DNA of 9,649 nt from Paucimonas sp. (GCA_029266815.1 JAQSWC010000114.1:1-9649), one strand, 5' to 3'. Shown: positions 1-6,983, counted from the first letter of the stretch. The notes: generated from the letters alone by a model not told the origin. Numbers and translations: made by a program.

Positions 1-926
1 GCATGAGAATGCTCGCGCAGCCAGCGGATATTGTCAGCCGCCTTCTCATCGTTCTGTCGTCTGCTGACCAATGTCTGCACAGAGGGATTGAAGCTTTGAA
101 TGCCGATCTCGAACTGAAGCGTACCAGGCGGGAAGCGGGAAATTGCCTCCTTCAATGCATCCGGCAAATGATCGGGCACGACCTCGAAGTGCGCATATAC
201 AGGATCGTCCGGCGTCGCCCCGAGCTTATCCAGGAAGAACTGCATGATGCGCAGGCTCGACTTGATGTTCAGATTAAAGGTGCGGTCGACGAACTTGAAG
301 AGCCGGGCGCCGCGCGCATGCAGCGCTTCTAGTTGTTCGAGAAAAGCATCCAGATTGAAGGGCCATGCCGTCTTGTCGAGTGCCGACAGGCAAAACTCGC
401 ATTTGAACGGGCATCCGCGCGACGCTTCCACATACAGCGTACGGTGCTTGATGTCCTCTGCGCTGTACAGCGAATACGGCAGGACTATCTCGTCTAGCGG
501 CGGTTGCTCGCCTGGAATGATCTTCATCAGCGGCGGCGGTCCGTCAATCAACTGCCGGCACAGGCGAGGAAACGTGACATCCCCCCATCCCGTGACCACA
601 TGATCGGCCAGCTTCGCGATGACCTGCTGCTCGGTTTCATATGACACTTCGGGACCGCCGAGCACGACCTTCACCTGTGGCGCAACGCGCTTGAGCAGCG
701 CGACCACCTTTTCGGTTTCTTCCACATTCCAGATATACACACCGAAACCAATGATGCGGGGCCGGTACGCGAGCAGCTTCTCAACAATGTCGACTGCCCT
801 TGTGCCGATCACGAACTCGGCGAGATGCGTCGACGGCTGCAACTCCCCCATGTTGGCGAGGAGATAGCGCAACCCAAGTGAGGCATGGGTGTAGCGGGCA
901 TTCAGTGTGGACAGGACAATCGACAT
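1..926 (-). CDS. Cobalamin-binding radical SAM protein, C-terminus cut by window edge
   Basis: I translated the strand from the ATG at 926; 308 codons are present and the frame is still open at the left edge. Residues about 1-130 look like a B12-binding Rossmann-type domain: it opens with LNARYTHASLGLRYL and has the glycine-rich VLGGPEVSYE at about 88-97. No DxHxxG cobalt-ligand motif is seen. A radical SAM core follows, with the cluster motif CxxxCxxC at C172, C176 and C179 (RGCPFKCEFC), then FKFVDRTFNLN and FEIGIQSFNP. Such proteins reduce SAM at a [4Fe-4S] cluster; the substrate of this subgroup is not evident. The ATG at 926 is the only ATG, GTG or TTG start after an in-frame TAA at 957-959 on this strand, but it lacks a good ribosome binding site. 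A 17-codon ORF overlaps the start. The gene lies 49 bases after the secreted protein gene, same strand. Family call is firm; function is unknown. Confidence 0.88.
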   Translation of the reverse strand, partial: MSIVLSTLNARYTHASLGLRYLLANMGELQPSTHLAEFVIGTRAVDIVEKLLAYRPRIIGFGVYIWNVEETEKVVALLKRVAPQVKVVLGGPEVSYETEQQVIAKLADHVVTGWGDVTFPRLCRQLIDGPPPLMKIIPGEQPPLDEIVLPYSLYSAEDIKHRTLYVEASRGCPFKCEFCLSALDKTAWPFNLDAFLEQLEALHARGARLFKFVDRTFNLNIKSSLRIMQFFLDKLGATPDDPVYAHFEVVPDHLPDALKEAISRFPPGTLQFEIGIQSFNPSVQTLVSRRQNDEKAADNIRWLREHSH

Positions 927-955
927 GGGGCAGCCGGAAGAAGCAAGCCGGCCAT
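902..955 (-). other. Possible 17-codon leader ORF overlapping the radical SAM start
   Basis: An ATG at 955 has GGAG four bases upstream and opens a frame of 17 codons that ends in TGA at 902-904. It begins 29 bases before the radical SAM ATG and ends 22 bases inside that gene, in a different frame. Because the main start has no good Shine-Dalgarno sequence, ribosomes could load here and reinitiate. The encoded peptide (MAGLLLPAAPCRLSCPH) resembles nothing I recognise. It may be chance. Confidence 0.25.
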
Positions 956-975
956 TTTACTCCGCTGTCGGACGC

Positions 976-1818
976 TTACTTGCCAGAAGAAGACGTGATC
1001 GACGCGCAGGGATCACTGGAAGGCGGCGTCATTGCAGTGCCCCCGTCCTGAGCTCGAGCCCGCATCTCGGCCCAGTGCCGTCGGTTGAACGCACGGCATT
1101 CGTCCGCGTTTGACATTTTCTGCATGGCCGCCGCGTACGAGTCCCGTTCGGCTGAAGTCATCTGGGACCAGCCGGAGGTGGTCGCGTCATTGAACTGGAA
1201 GGAGCGTCGCGCCGTATCGGGAGCCGCGCCGCTCGACGTGGCGGAGGACGGCGTGGAAATCGACGTTGAAGAAGACGAAGACGGAGTTGAAGGCCTTTCC
1301 TCGACAGGGCGTTCAATCGGCGTGCGCGGCGCGGACGCGGCGCCGCCCGACCCAGTTGTTGCAGGCGTAGCAGGCATGCCCGAAGAGCCGCCCTGCGACG
1401 ATCCATCGGTTCCATAGATATTTCCGCCCAGCAGAGAATAGCCGCCCGCGGTCTTGCGGCCTGACGGCGATCCCGCCGTCGGTTGGTCCGACTGCTCCAC
1501 TGGAGTCAAGGACGCATCGCCTCCTGCCACTTCTGCGGCGCCTGATGCCGTCGAAGCTCCGCTGGATGTGCCAGACGACGAGGGAAGATTATTAGTAGGG
1601 ACAGGAGTGGACGTGCCAGGAGCGGCAGCCCCACTGGGACTTGCAACGGACTTCGAGATGTCGGGAGTGGAGCCAGTAGTCGGTGCAGGAGCCGAATTGG
1701 TGGACGGCGTCCGCAGATTTCCAGAGTCAGCCGTACCAGCCGCGGTGTTGCCGAAGTCTTGCGAGAATGCCGTCGGCAAACACAGGACTATGCCGGCTGC
1801 AACAAAAACACGCTTCAT
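976..1818 (-). CDS. Secreted Ser/Thr/Pro/Gly-rich protein of unknown function
   Basis: The product has 280 residues. It starts with a signal peptide (MKRVFVAAGIVLCLPTAFS, cut near residue 19), so it is exported. Residues about 20-200 are low complexity, dominated by Ser, Thr, Ala, Gly and Pro, with a short ordered-looking island GGYSLLGGNIYGTDG near 125-139. The C-terminus, about 204-272, looks folded: FNDATTSGWSQMTSAERDS, then a helical stretch around NADECRAFNRRHWAEMRA, with cysteines at 241 and 271 that could form a disulfide. It resembles, from memory, small exported betaproteobacterial hypotheticals with 'MTxAER ... EECxAY ... HHxxM' segments; I know no named domain. Start chosen at 1818 because AAGGAG sits six bases upstream and the signal peptide begins there; in-frame ATGs at 1836 and 1881 are weaker. 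The radical SAM gene follows after 49 bases, which suggests co-transcription. Confidence 0.8.
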   Translation of the reverse strand: MKRVFVAAGIVLCLPTAFSQDFGNTAAGTADSGNLRTPSTNSAPAPTTGSTPDISKSVASPSGAAAPGTSTPVPTNNLPSSSGTSSGASTASGAAEVAGGDASLTPVEQSDQPTAGSPSGRKTAGGYSLLGGNIYGTDGSSQGGSSGMPATPATTGSGGAASAPRTPIERPVEERPSTPSSSSSTSISTPSSATSSGAAPDTARRSFQFNDATTSGWSQMTSAERDSYAAAMQKMSNADECRAFNRRHWAEMRARAQDGGTAMTPPSSDPCASITSSSGK

Positions 1819-1824
1819 CTCTTT

Positions 1825-1830
1825 CTCCTT
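1825..1830 (-). promoter_or_regulatory. Ribosome binding site fixing the start of the secreted protein
   Basis: AAGGAG reads on the minus strand six bases before the ATG at 1818. This spacing and match decide the start over the in-frame ATGs at 1836 and 1881, which would put charged residues ahead of the signal peptide. Confidence 0.7.
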
Positions 1831-1858
1831 TGCCATGCTTCCGCCCCTCAGGACGATT

Positions 1859-1886
1859 TCTATATTGGCAAGCATATTCACGACAA
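1859..1886 (-). promoter_or_regulatory. Possible sigma-70 promoter for the secreted protein gene
   Basis: On the minus strand TTGTCG (1886-1881) is followed after 16 bases by TATAGA (1864-1859). Each hexamer matches four of six consensus positions. It lies 41 bases ahead of the chosen start. The match is modest, so this is a candidate only. Confidence 0.35.
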
Positions 1887-2008
1887 GTTCCTTCCTGACC
1901 GTCAGGCAGCTCTGAACGGACTAGTGACGATGGAGGATGCTTGCAGCTGAATACTTGAGAAAGGAATAACGCATTTGTGCAATAAAGCCGCAGTTATGCA
2001 GTTGCAAG

Positions 2009-2037
2009 TTGGCACGAACGTTTTAATTTGCTTAAAT
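2009..2037 (+). promoter_or_regulatory. Probable sigma-70 promoter for the TPR gene
   Basis: TTGGCA at 2009-2014 matches five of six -35 positions. TTAAAT at 2032-2037 matches four of six -10 positions. The spacer is exactly 17 bases. Transcription would begin near 2044, leaving a leader of about 64 bases before the start codon. Confidence 0.5.
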
Positions 2038-2095
2038 GAATTTGGAAGGATCGCGTTTACGTGGCAACCATCGGCTCAAGCGAGACGTATCGTTC

Positions 2096-2100
2096 AGGAG
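2096..2100 (+). promoter_or_regulatory. Ribosome binding site fixing the TPR protein start
   Basis: AGGAG lies seven bases before the ATG at 2108. It supports that start over the in-frame ATG at 2036, which would place a basic 24-residue extension ahead of a normal signal peptide and lies at the predicted -10 element. Confidence 0.65.
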
Positions 2101-2107
2101 ACTTTCA

Positions 2108-2836
2108 ATGTCCCACTTTCTTTCTTATAGTGCGCGAACCGTCATCCTGGTTTTTCTGGGCCTGCTTCCCTTTGGGGTGGCAGCGGCGCCGGACAAGAGC
2201 GATTCGATACCCATGTACGGCCAGCCCGCGGCGGCGCGCAGCGCCAAACTCAAACAAGAGGATGAAGAGTACATAAAGCAGGCGACGGAAGCCGCAGGCG
2301 GCAATCGTGCAGAAGCAGCCAGAACCGTGCTGGCCAACGCCGAGCAGTTGATGGGCGAAGGAAATGCAAATGCAGCCATTGCTGTGTTCAACAAGGCATG
2401 GCTGCTCGATCCCGCCAACTACCAGTCATTCTGGGGATTCGGCCGCGTCTCTCTCACGCGCAGCAACGTTGACGACGCAGCGAAGTATTTCGACAAAGCA
2501 CTGGAACTCATCAATGATCCCGAGATGAAGCCCTCTGTGCTTACCGACGCTGGCATCGCCTATTCACTCAAGGGAGCCCGGCTCGAAAACAAATCCAAGA
2601 GCGAACGCGCTAGGCTGTTCGGCAGAGCAAACGATCTATTCAAGGAAAGTACGTCCTTGGATGAAACCTTCGCCAATACCTGGCTGCGCTGGTCGCAATC
2701 GTTGTTCAGGGAAGGCAATTATGCGGAAGCCTGGACGAAGCTGCGGAAAGCGGAGGAAAACGGCGGCCAGGTTCCAAAAGGCTTTATCAAGTCCTTGAGC
2801 GAAAAAATGCCGCCCCCGAAAGACTGGTCTCAATAG
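2108..2836 (+). CDS. Exported TPR-repeat protein
   Basis: The product has 242 residues. It begins with a signal peptide: a short basic region, a hydrophobic core (TVILVFLGLLPFG) and a likely cut after VAAA near residue 27. A linker about 28-65 is followed by helical pairs of the tetratricopeptide type. The clearest is GNANAAIAVFNKAWLLDPANYQS..., with another at NVDDAAKYFDKALEL and a C-terminal FREGNYAEAWTKLRKAEENG. TPR proteins are scaffolds for protein contacts; with a signal peptide this one should act in the periplasm or be anchored in the envelope. There is no lipobox cysteine, so it is probably not a lipoprotein. The partner is unknown. The gene stands alone on its strand, with its own promoter candidate, and converges with the GGDEF-EAL gene across a 9-base gap. 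TPR and export calls are good; the role is not known. Confidence 0.85.
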   Translation: MSHFLSYSARTVILVFLGLLPFGVAAAPDKSDSIPMYGQPAAARSAKLKQEDEEYIKQATEAAGGNRAEAARTVLANAEQLMGEGNANAAIAVFNKAWLLDPANYQSFWGFGRVSLTRSNVDDAAKYFDKALELINDPEMKPSVLTDAGIAYSLKGARLENKSKSERARLFGRANDLFKESTSLDETFANTWLRWSQSLFREGNYAEAWTKLRKAEENGGQVPKGFIKSLSEKMPPPKDWSQ

Positions 2837-2845
2837 CCGCGCCAA

Positions 2846-5764
2846 TTAGACAACCACCTTGGTCAGTAATTGCTCGGGCTCGTGCAATGCGAAGCCTTGT
2901 GCGAAATCGATGCCGATGCGCCTCAGGTGCGGCAAGGCTTCATAGTTTTCCACGAATTTCGCAATCGTCCGGATCTTCATCACTTTGGCAATCCGATGGA
3001 TCGATTCCAGGGTGGCGTAGTCCACCGGATCGTTGGTGAGATTTTTGGTCAGACTCCCATTGATCTTCAGGTAATCGACCGGCAGAGACTTGAGATGAGC
3101 AAGGGAACTCAGGCTGGACCCGAACTCATCAAGCGCGCAACTGCAACCAAGAGACCGCAGCATCTGCATCAGAGCGATCGAGCGATGCAGGTTGCTGATG
3201 GCTGCCGCTTCCGAAATTTCTATGCAAAGCCGATTCACCGGAATCCGGCTCGCGCGCAACTCCTCTTTCAGAAAATCCTGGAAATCACCGTCGGCCAGAG
3301 ATGTGCCCGAGATGTTCACTGCAATCAGCGCGGCATCGTCCGGCAGGAGGGATGGATCCATTCCCAATGTCTGCCGCACCACCCATCGATCGATGGAGGC
3401 CAGCAAGCCGTAGCGCTCCGCCGCGGGAAGAAACGCCATCGGCAGCAGAAGCCGCCCCTGCTCGTCCCGATAGCGCAGCAGGATCTCGACGTGACAGGAA
3501 GCACGCTGATCTACAACCGGGACGATCTTCTGGTAGTGAAGCGCGAAACGATGTTCGGCGGCGGCGCTTTGCAGCCGCGATATCCAGTCGATGCGTGCGG
3601 GCTGCTCTGGAGCGGAGGCATCGCCCTGCCGGAACAGTTCGACACGGTTGCGCCCTTTTTCCTTGGCCGCGTAGCAGGCCGCGTCCGCCGCTTTCAGCAG
3701 CGTTTGCAGATCGCGCGAATGATCGTTTACCATCACCATGCCTATGCTCAAGCCGACACCGAACAGCTTGCCCTCCCACTCGAAACGGAAGGCGCGCACC
3801 GTGTCGATCAGATGCTGCGCGATCTCTATCGCGCGATCCTGCGGGCAGGCCTCCAGCAGTAGGCCGAATTCATCGCCGCCCAGCCGCGCCAACGTATCTG
3901 ACTTGCGCATGTTGCTGGACAACAGAGTAGCCAACTGGCGAAGCAGTTCGTCGCCCGCCAGATGTCCGCACGTGTCGTTGACAAGCTTGAACTGGTCGAG
4001 GTCGAGATACATCAGTGCATGCTGCCGGTGCGCACTGCGAGCGCTTTGCAGCAACTGCGTCGCCATCAGCTCGAATTCAACCCGGTTCAGCAGCCCTGTC
4101 AGCGCATCGTGGCTCGCCTGGTAACTGATCTTGCGGTTGAGGGCGCGGGCTTCGCTCACGTCATGAAATACCATCACCACACCGGTCAGGCTGCCGTCGC
4201 GCACCCGGATGGGCGAGGCCGATGGTTCGACGTTCGCTTCCAGCCCGTTGCGCGCCACCAGCAGCAGATTGCCCGACCCGCCGCAAATTTTTCCATCCTT
4301 CAGCGCCCGGGTGCCGGGGCTCTCGACCACGGCACGCGTGCCTTCATCCACCACCACGAACACGTGGTCCAGCGGCTGCCCTATCGCCTCGCGGTTGCTC
4401 CAACCGGTCAGGCGCTCCGCCATGGGATTGAGATAGGTGACGCTGCCCGCCGCGTCAGCGGTGATGACGGCATCGCCTATCGATTGCAGCGTGGTTTGCG
4501 CCAGGTCCTTTTCTGCATACAGCGCGTCTTCCATTTTCTTGCGCTGAGTGATGTCTTCTATCTTGGCCATGAAGTAGAGCGGCTTGCCTTCCTCGTCGCG
4601 CACCAGCGAAGAATTCAGCGAGATCGGCATGGCACGCCCGTCCTTGTGGAAATAGCGCGTTTCCATCTGATAGCTCTTCAACTGATCGGCCAAGACAAGC
4701 TGCACGAAAGTCTGATCGATGCCGAGATCGTCTGGATGGGTCACATCCTGGAACGACATGTGAAGCAGTTCCTGTTCGTCATAACCCAGCATGTCGCACA
4801 GTGCCCGGTTGACGCGGAGCCATTGCCCATCGAGTGAAATCAGCGCCATGCCGACAGGCGCGTTGTCGAAAGCGGTGCGGAAACGCGCTTCGCTTTCCTG
4901 AACGAGCTGGCGCACGCGATGACGTTCCGTGGTATCGCGCATGACGGCTGCAAACATGCGCGCACCATCGAATTCGATTTCATCAATCGCTACTTCCAGC
5001 GTGAATACCTCGCCGCCCTTGCGCACGCCTTGAACCTCAAGTGCTCCCTGGCCAATGAAGCGGCCGGTGCCGGTCTTCAGATAAGTGTCGAATTCATGAC
5101 CGACCAGCACATGATCGCCCGGTTGCATCAGCAGAGTCAGCGGCTGCCCCTGCAGTTCGCCGGCCTGATAGCCGAACATCCTGCAAGCGGAGGGATTGGT
5201 CGATTCGATGATGCGGTGCTGATCCGCGATGATGATGCCGTCGGCCACGCCAAGAAACAAATATTCGTAACGGCTCTCCAACTTGGAAAGGGCTGCCTTG
5301 GTGCTTTCCCTTTCCTCGATGATCTCGCGTTCGCGCAGCGCGCGCCTGAGCACGGGGGGCAACAGCGCAAGAAAATTTCCGCGCGCATCCTTGAAGAGAT
5401 AATCTTCCACGCCGGATTGCACAGCGTCTGCCACCGCCGTCTCGTCATGCGGACTGATCAGCATCATGACGGGAATGGTGTCGCGCTCGCGGAAGGCGGG
5501 CGCCGCTTTCAATGCCTGGAAAAAATCCGGCCCGCTCATATCGGGCAAACGATAGTCAAGCACGATGCAGTCGGGTTTCAATTCGGCCACCTTGGGCAGC
5601 GCGGAGCTTCCGCTATCGCAGCATTCGACTTCCCAGCCGAACTCCGCCGAGGCGAGCACATGACGCAAGGCGCGCTGCTCGTCGTCGCCGTCGACAACCA
5701 CCAGGATTTTCCGGGTTGTTTCCACCTGCCACCTGCGGTGAGACTCGATATCCCACTTTGCCAT
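2846..5764 (-). CDS. REC-PAS-PAS-PAS-GGDEF-EAL signalling protein with decayed EAL site
   Basis: This 972-residue cytosolic protein has no membrane segment. Order: receiver domain about 19-145 (phosphoacceptor D70 in IVLDYRLPD, conserved K125); PAS about 165-280; PAS with a PAC-like end (EDITQR) about 292-410; PAS about 424-538; GGDEF about 545-710; EAL about 728-969. The GGDEF motif is intact (629-633), and an RxxD inhibitory site (R620-D623) stands five residues before it, so c-di-GMP synthesis with product inhibition is predicted. The EAL domain keeps E760 (as EIL), N817, E849, D879, K900 and Q956. However, the second Asp of DDFG is E880, and the Glu of the AEGVE motif is K936, so phosphodiesterase activity is doubtful. 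The ATG at 5764 lacks a clear ribosome site; GTG at 5725 after AGGTGG is an alternative. It follows the methyltransferase gene by 76 bases, same strand. Phosphorylation by an unknown kinase and PAS ligands probably control it. Confidence 0.93.
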   Translation of the reverse strand: MAKWDIESHRRWQVETTRKILVVVDGDDEQRALRHVLASAEFGWEVECCDSGSSALPKVAELKPDCIVLDYRLPDMSGPDFFQALKAAPAFRERDTIPVMMLISPHDETAVADAVQSGVEDYLFKDARGNFLALLPPVLRRALREREIIEERESTKAALSKLESRYEYLFLGVADGIIIADQHRIIESTNPSACRMFGYQAGELQGQPLTLLMQPGDHVLVGHEFDTYLKTGTGRFIGQGALEVQGVRKGGEVFTLEVAIDEIEFDGARMFAAVMRDTTERHRVRQLVQESEARFRTAFDNAPVGMALISLDGQWLRVNRALCDMLGYDEQELLHMSFQDVTHPDDLGIDQTFVQLVLADQLKSYQMETRYFHKDGRAMPISLNSSLVRDEEGKPLYFMAKIEDITQRKKMEDALYAEKDLAQTTLQSIGDAVITADAAGSVTYLNPMAERLTGWSNREAIGQPLDHVFVVVDEGTRAVVESPGTRALKDGKICGGSGNLLLVARNGLEANVEPSASPIRVRDGSLTGVVMVFHDVSEARALNRKISYQASHDALTGLLNRVEFELMATQLLQSARSAHRQHALMYLDLDQFKLVNDTCGHLAGDELLRQLATLLSSNMRKSDTLARLGGDEFGLLLEACPQDRAIEIAQHLIDTVRAFRFEWEGKLFGVGLSIGMVMVNDHSRDLQTLLKAADAACYAAKEKGRNRVELFRQGDASAPEQPARIDWISRLQSAAAEHRFALHYQKIVPVVDQRASCHVEILLRYRDEQGRLLLPMAFLPAAERYGLLASIDRWVVRQTLGMDPSLLPDDAALIAVNISGTSLADGDFQDFLKEELRASRIPVNRLCIEISEAAAISNLHRSIALMQMLRSLGCSCALDEFGSSLSSLAHLKSLPVDYLKINGSLTKNLTNDPVDYATLESIHRIAKVMKIRTIAKFVENYEALPHLRRIGIDFAQGFALHEPEQLLTKVVV

Positions 5765-5840
5765 CGTGGCCAGGCATGGTCAAGCTGTCACGGCCCGAGG
5801 CGAAAAGTCTTCGCGGCAATGCAACAGCAGAGGAGGCAAA

Positions 5841-6500
5841 TCAGCGTTTTCGCGCGAGGGTCAGCCCGTCTCCGATCGGCACGAGCGACAAATCGATGCG
5901 CTCGTCTCCATGCAGCTTGCGGTTCAAGGCTTGTATCGCGCGGGTGTCGTCGTCCGCGGCGGCATGGGCCACTTTGCCGCCCCATAAGGTATTGTCGAAG
6001 GCAATGAGGCCGCCCTGACGGATCAGTTGCAGGCAACGTTCGTAGTATTCGTCATACGCGCCTTTGTCGGCATCAATGAAAATGAAGTCGACTTCTCCTG
6101 CCGATCCGGCAGACAGCAACTTGTCCAGCGTGGCCATGGCCGGGCCGATCCGAAGATCAATTTTTCCGGCGACACCGGCGCGCTGCCAGAATGGCCGGCC
6201 GATTGCAGTGAATTCCTCGCTGATGTCGCAAGCGATGAGCTTGCCGTCTTCCGGCAGGGCCAGCGCCACCGACAAGGCGCTGTAGCCGGTAAATGTTCCG
6301 ATCTCCACGGCGCGGCGCACACCGCACAAGCGTACCAGCAAGGCCATGAATTGGCCCTGCTCGGGAGAAATCTGCATTTGCGAGTAAACATGCTTTGCGG
6401 TTACAGCGCGCAGCTCGGTCAACAGCGGATGCTCCCTCAGGGAAACATTCAGCAGATAGTCGTAAAGTGCATCGTCGATCTGGAGGGTTCGGGTAGACAT
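5841..6500 (-). CDS. SAM-dependent O-methyltransferase, caffeoyl-CoA OMT type
   Basis: The product has 219 residues, the usual length for the family (Methyltransf_3 / CCoAOMT-like). It transfers a methyl group from S-adenosylmethionine to a catechol-type hydroxyl, usually with a divalent metal; the bacterial substrate cannot be read from sequence. The SAM-binding motif I is VEIGTFTGYSALS (66-77) and the acidic residue after strand 2 is D92. The predicted metal ligands are D143 in FIDADK and D169-N170 in IAFDNTLWGG. The C-terminus VPIGDGLTLARKR is typical. I chose the ATG at 6500 because it begins the conserved N-terminus (RTLQIDDALYDYLL...). The in-frame ATG at 6581 would add 27 residues that do not look conserved; neither start has a strong ribosome site. 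The GGDEF-EAL gene follows after 76 bases on the same strand, possibly co-transcribed; hpf is divergent. Confidence 0.9.
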   Translation of the reverse strand: MSTRTLQIDDALYDYLLNVSLREHPLLTELRAVTAKHVYSQMQISPEQGQFMALLVRLCGVRRAVEIGTFTGYSALSVALALPEDGKLIACDISEEFTAIGRPFWQRAGVAGKIDLRIGPAMATLDKLLSAGSAGEVDFIFIDADKGAYDEYYERCLQLIRQGGLIAFDNTLWGGKVAHAAADDDTRAIQALNRKLHGDERIDLSLVPIGDGLTLARKR

Positions 6501-6564
6501 GGTAGCGTTGGGAAACGGTTGGAAGTGGAGCCTTGAACCCTCGGGGTCCGTTGCGCGTCTCAAT

Positions 6565-6594
6565 ATGGCATTATCCTTCATGAGACCGTATGAT
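6565..6594 (+). promoter_or_regulatory. Possible sigma-70 promoter for hpf
   Basis: TATGAT at 6589-6594 matches five of six -10 positions. Eighteen bases upstream, ATGGCA at 6565-6570 matches four of six -35 positions. Transcription would start near 6601, giving a leader of about 18 bases with AAAGG at 6609-6613, five bases before the ATG at 6619. Confidence 0.4.
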
Positions 6595-6618
6595 TTTTTT
6601 GATTATCGAAAGGCTTTT

Positions 6619-6684
6619 ATGAACTTGCTGATTACCGGACATCATGTCGATGTATCATGTCGATGTAAGTCCCGCCCTGCGTGA
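6619..6684 (+). pseudogene. hpf: Original hpf start, now a 21-codon frameshifted fragment
   Basis: The ATG at 6619 has AAAGG five bases upstream and encodes MNLLITGHHVDV, the expected first strand of ribosome hibernation factors. The frame then departs into SCRCKSRPA and stops at 6682-6684. The cause is the 13-base duplication at 6641-6667. Removing one copy joins this start to the downstream frame as MNLLITGHHVDVSPALREY, giving a 115-residue protein of normal length. What is written here therefore looks like the broken 5' end of hpf rather than a separate gene. Confidence 0.8.
6641..6667 (+). repeat. 13-base tandem duplication inside hpf
   Basis: The unit TCATGTCGATGTA occurs twice head to tail (6642-6654 and 6655-6667), and one extra flanking base also matches, giving a perfect period of 13 over 27 bases. 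Thirteen is not a multiple of three, so the duplication shifts hpf by one base. It also creates a second ATG in the downstream frame (6644), used by the shortened ORF. Confidence 0.95.
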
Positions 6685-6979
6685 ATATGTGGAAAACAAG
6701 ATGGAGCGCGTGGTTCGGCACTTTGACCAGATTATCGAGATTGCAGTGATACTTGGCGTGGAACAGCCATCCGAAAAAGACAAAAGGCAGCGTGCCGAGG
6801 TGAATCTGAGAATCAAGGGCAATGTGATCCACGTGGAGGATTATGCCGAAGACTTGTATACGGCGATCGACCGCATGACCGACAAACTGGACCGGCAGGT
6901 ACTCAAGCACAAAGGCAAGGTGCAGTCCCATCAGAACGAAGCGCTGAAGCACGTGGCGGACGACGCTCAACAGCTCTGA
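6644..6979 (+). CDS. hpf: Ribosome hibernation promoting factor, N-terminus altered by frameshift
   Basis: This frame encodes 111 residues: MSMYHVDVSPALREYVENKM..., then the rest of the HPF/RaiA (YfiA) fold, including RHFDQIIEIAVILGVEQ, AEVNLRIKGNVIHVED and DLYTAIDRMTDKLDRQVLKHKGK. Family members bind the 30S decoding region in stationary phase, block translation and promote 70S or 100S storage forms; the basic C-terminal helix is part of that surface. It is the short form, without the dimerisation domain of long HPF. The normal N-terminus MNLLITGHH is encoded upstream in another frame (from 6619), split off by a 13-base duplication. Translation here would need the ATG at 6644 or 6650, neither with a good ribosome site, and would lose the first beta strand. 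So this is either a weakly made variant or an inactivated gene. The gene stands alone, not in the common rpoN-hpf-ptsN order. Confidence 0.85.
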   Translation: MSMYHVDVSPALREYVENKMERVVRHFDQIIEIAVILGVEQPSEKDKRQRAEVNLRIKGNVIHVEDYAEDLYTAIDRMTDKLDRQVLKHKGKVQSHQNEALKHVADDAQQL

Positions 6980-6983
6980 GTGC

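Larger units (their letters stand above)
1819..2107. other. Divergent control region with a small palindrome
   Basis: These 289 bases separate the secreted protein gene from the TPR gene and must hold both promoters; a candidate for each is listed. A perfect 13-base palindrome, CCTGACCGTCAGG, lies at 1894-1906, just upstream of the candidate minus-strand -35. Its placement would suit a small operator, though such a short palindrome can arise by chance. No RNA gene or other coding region is convincing here. Confidence 0.5.

Noticed and set aside
244..603. Plus-strand ORFs between 3 and 867
   Set aside because: The minus strand encodes a radical SAM protein with CxxxCxxC across this stretch; the plus-strand frames have no recognisable content.
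1137..1415. Possible repeat array in the Ser-rich coding regions
   Set aside because: The repetition is codon-level low complexity with no fixed unit or spacing, so it is neither CRISPR nor a tandem-repeat locus.
2870..6007. Three long plus-strand ORFs (2870-3862, 3962-4837, 4919-6007) opposite the GGDEF-EAL gene
   Set aside because: They are in exact codon register with the minus-strand gene, so stops would need rare TTA, CTA or TCA sense codons. The translations look like no protein family, while the minus strand encodes clear domains.
6632..6970. 112-residue minus-strand ORF opposite hpf
   Set aside because: It is the reverse complement of a recognised HPF sequence and has no family signature of its own.
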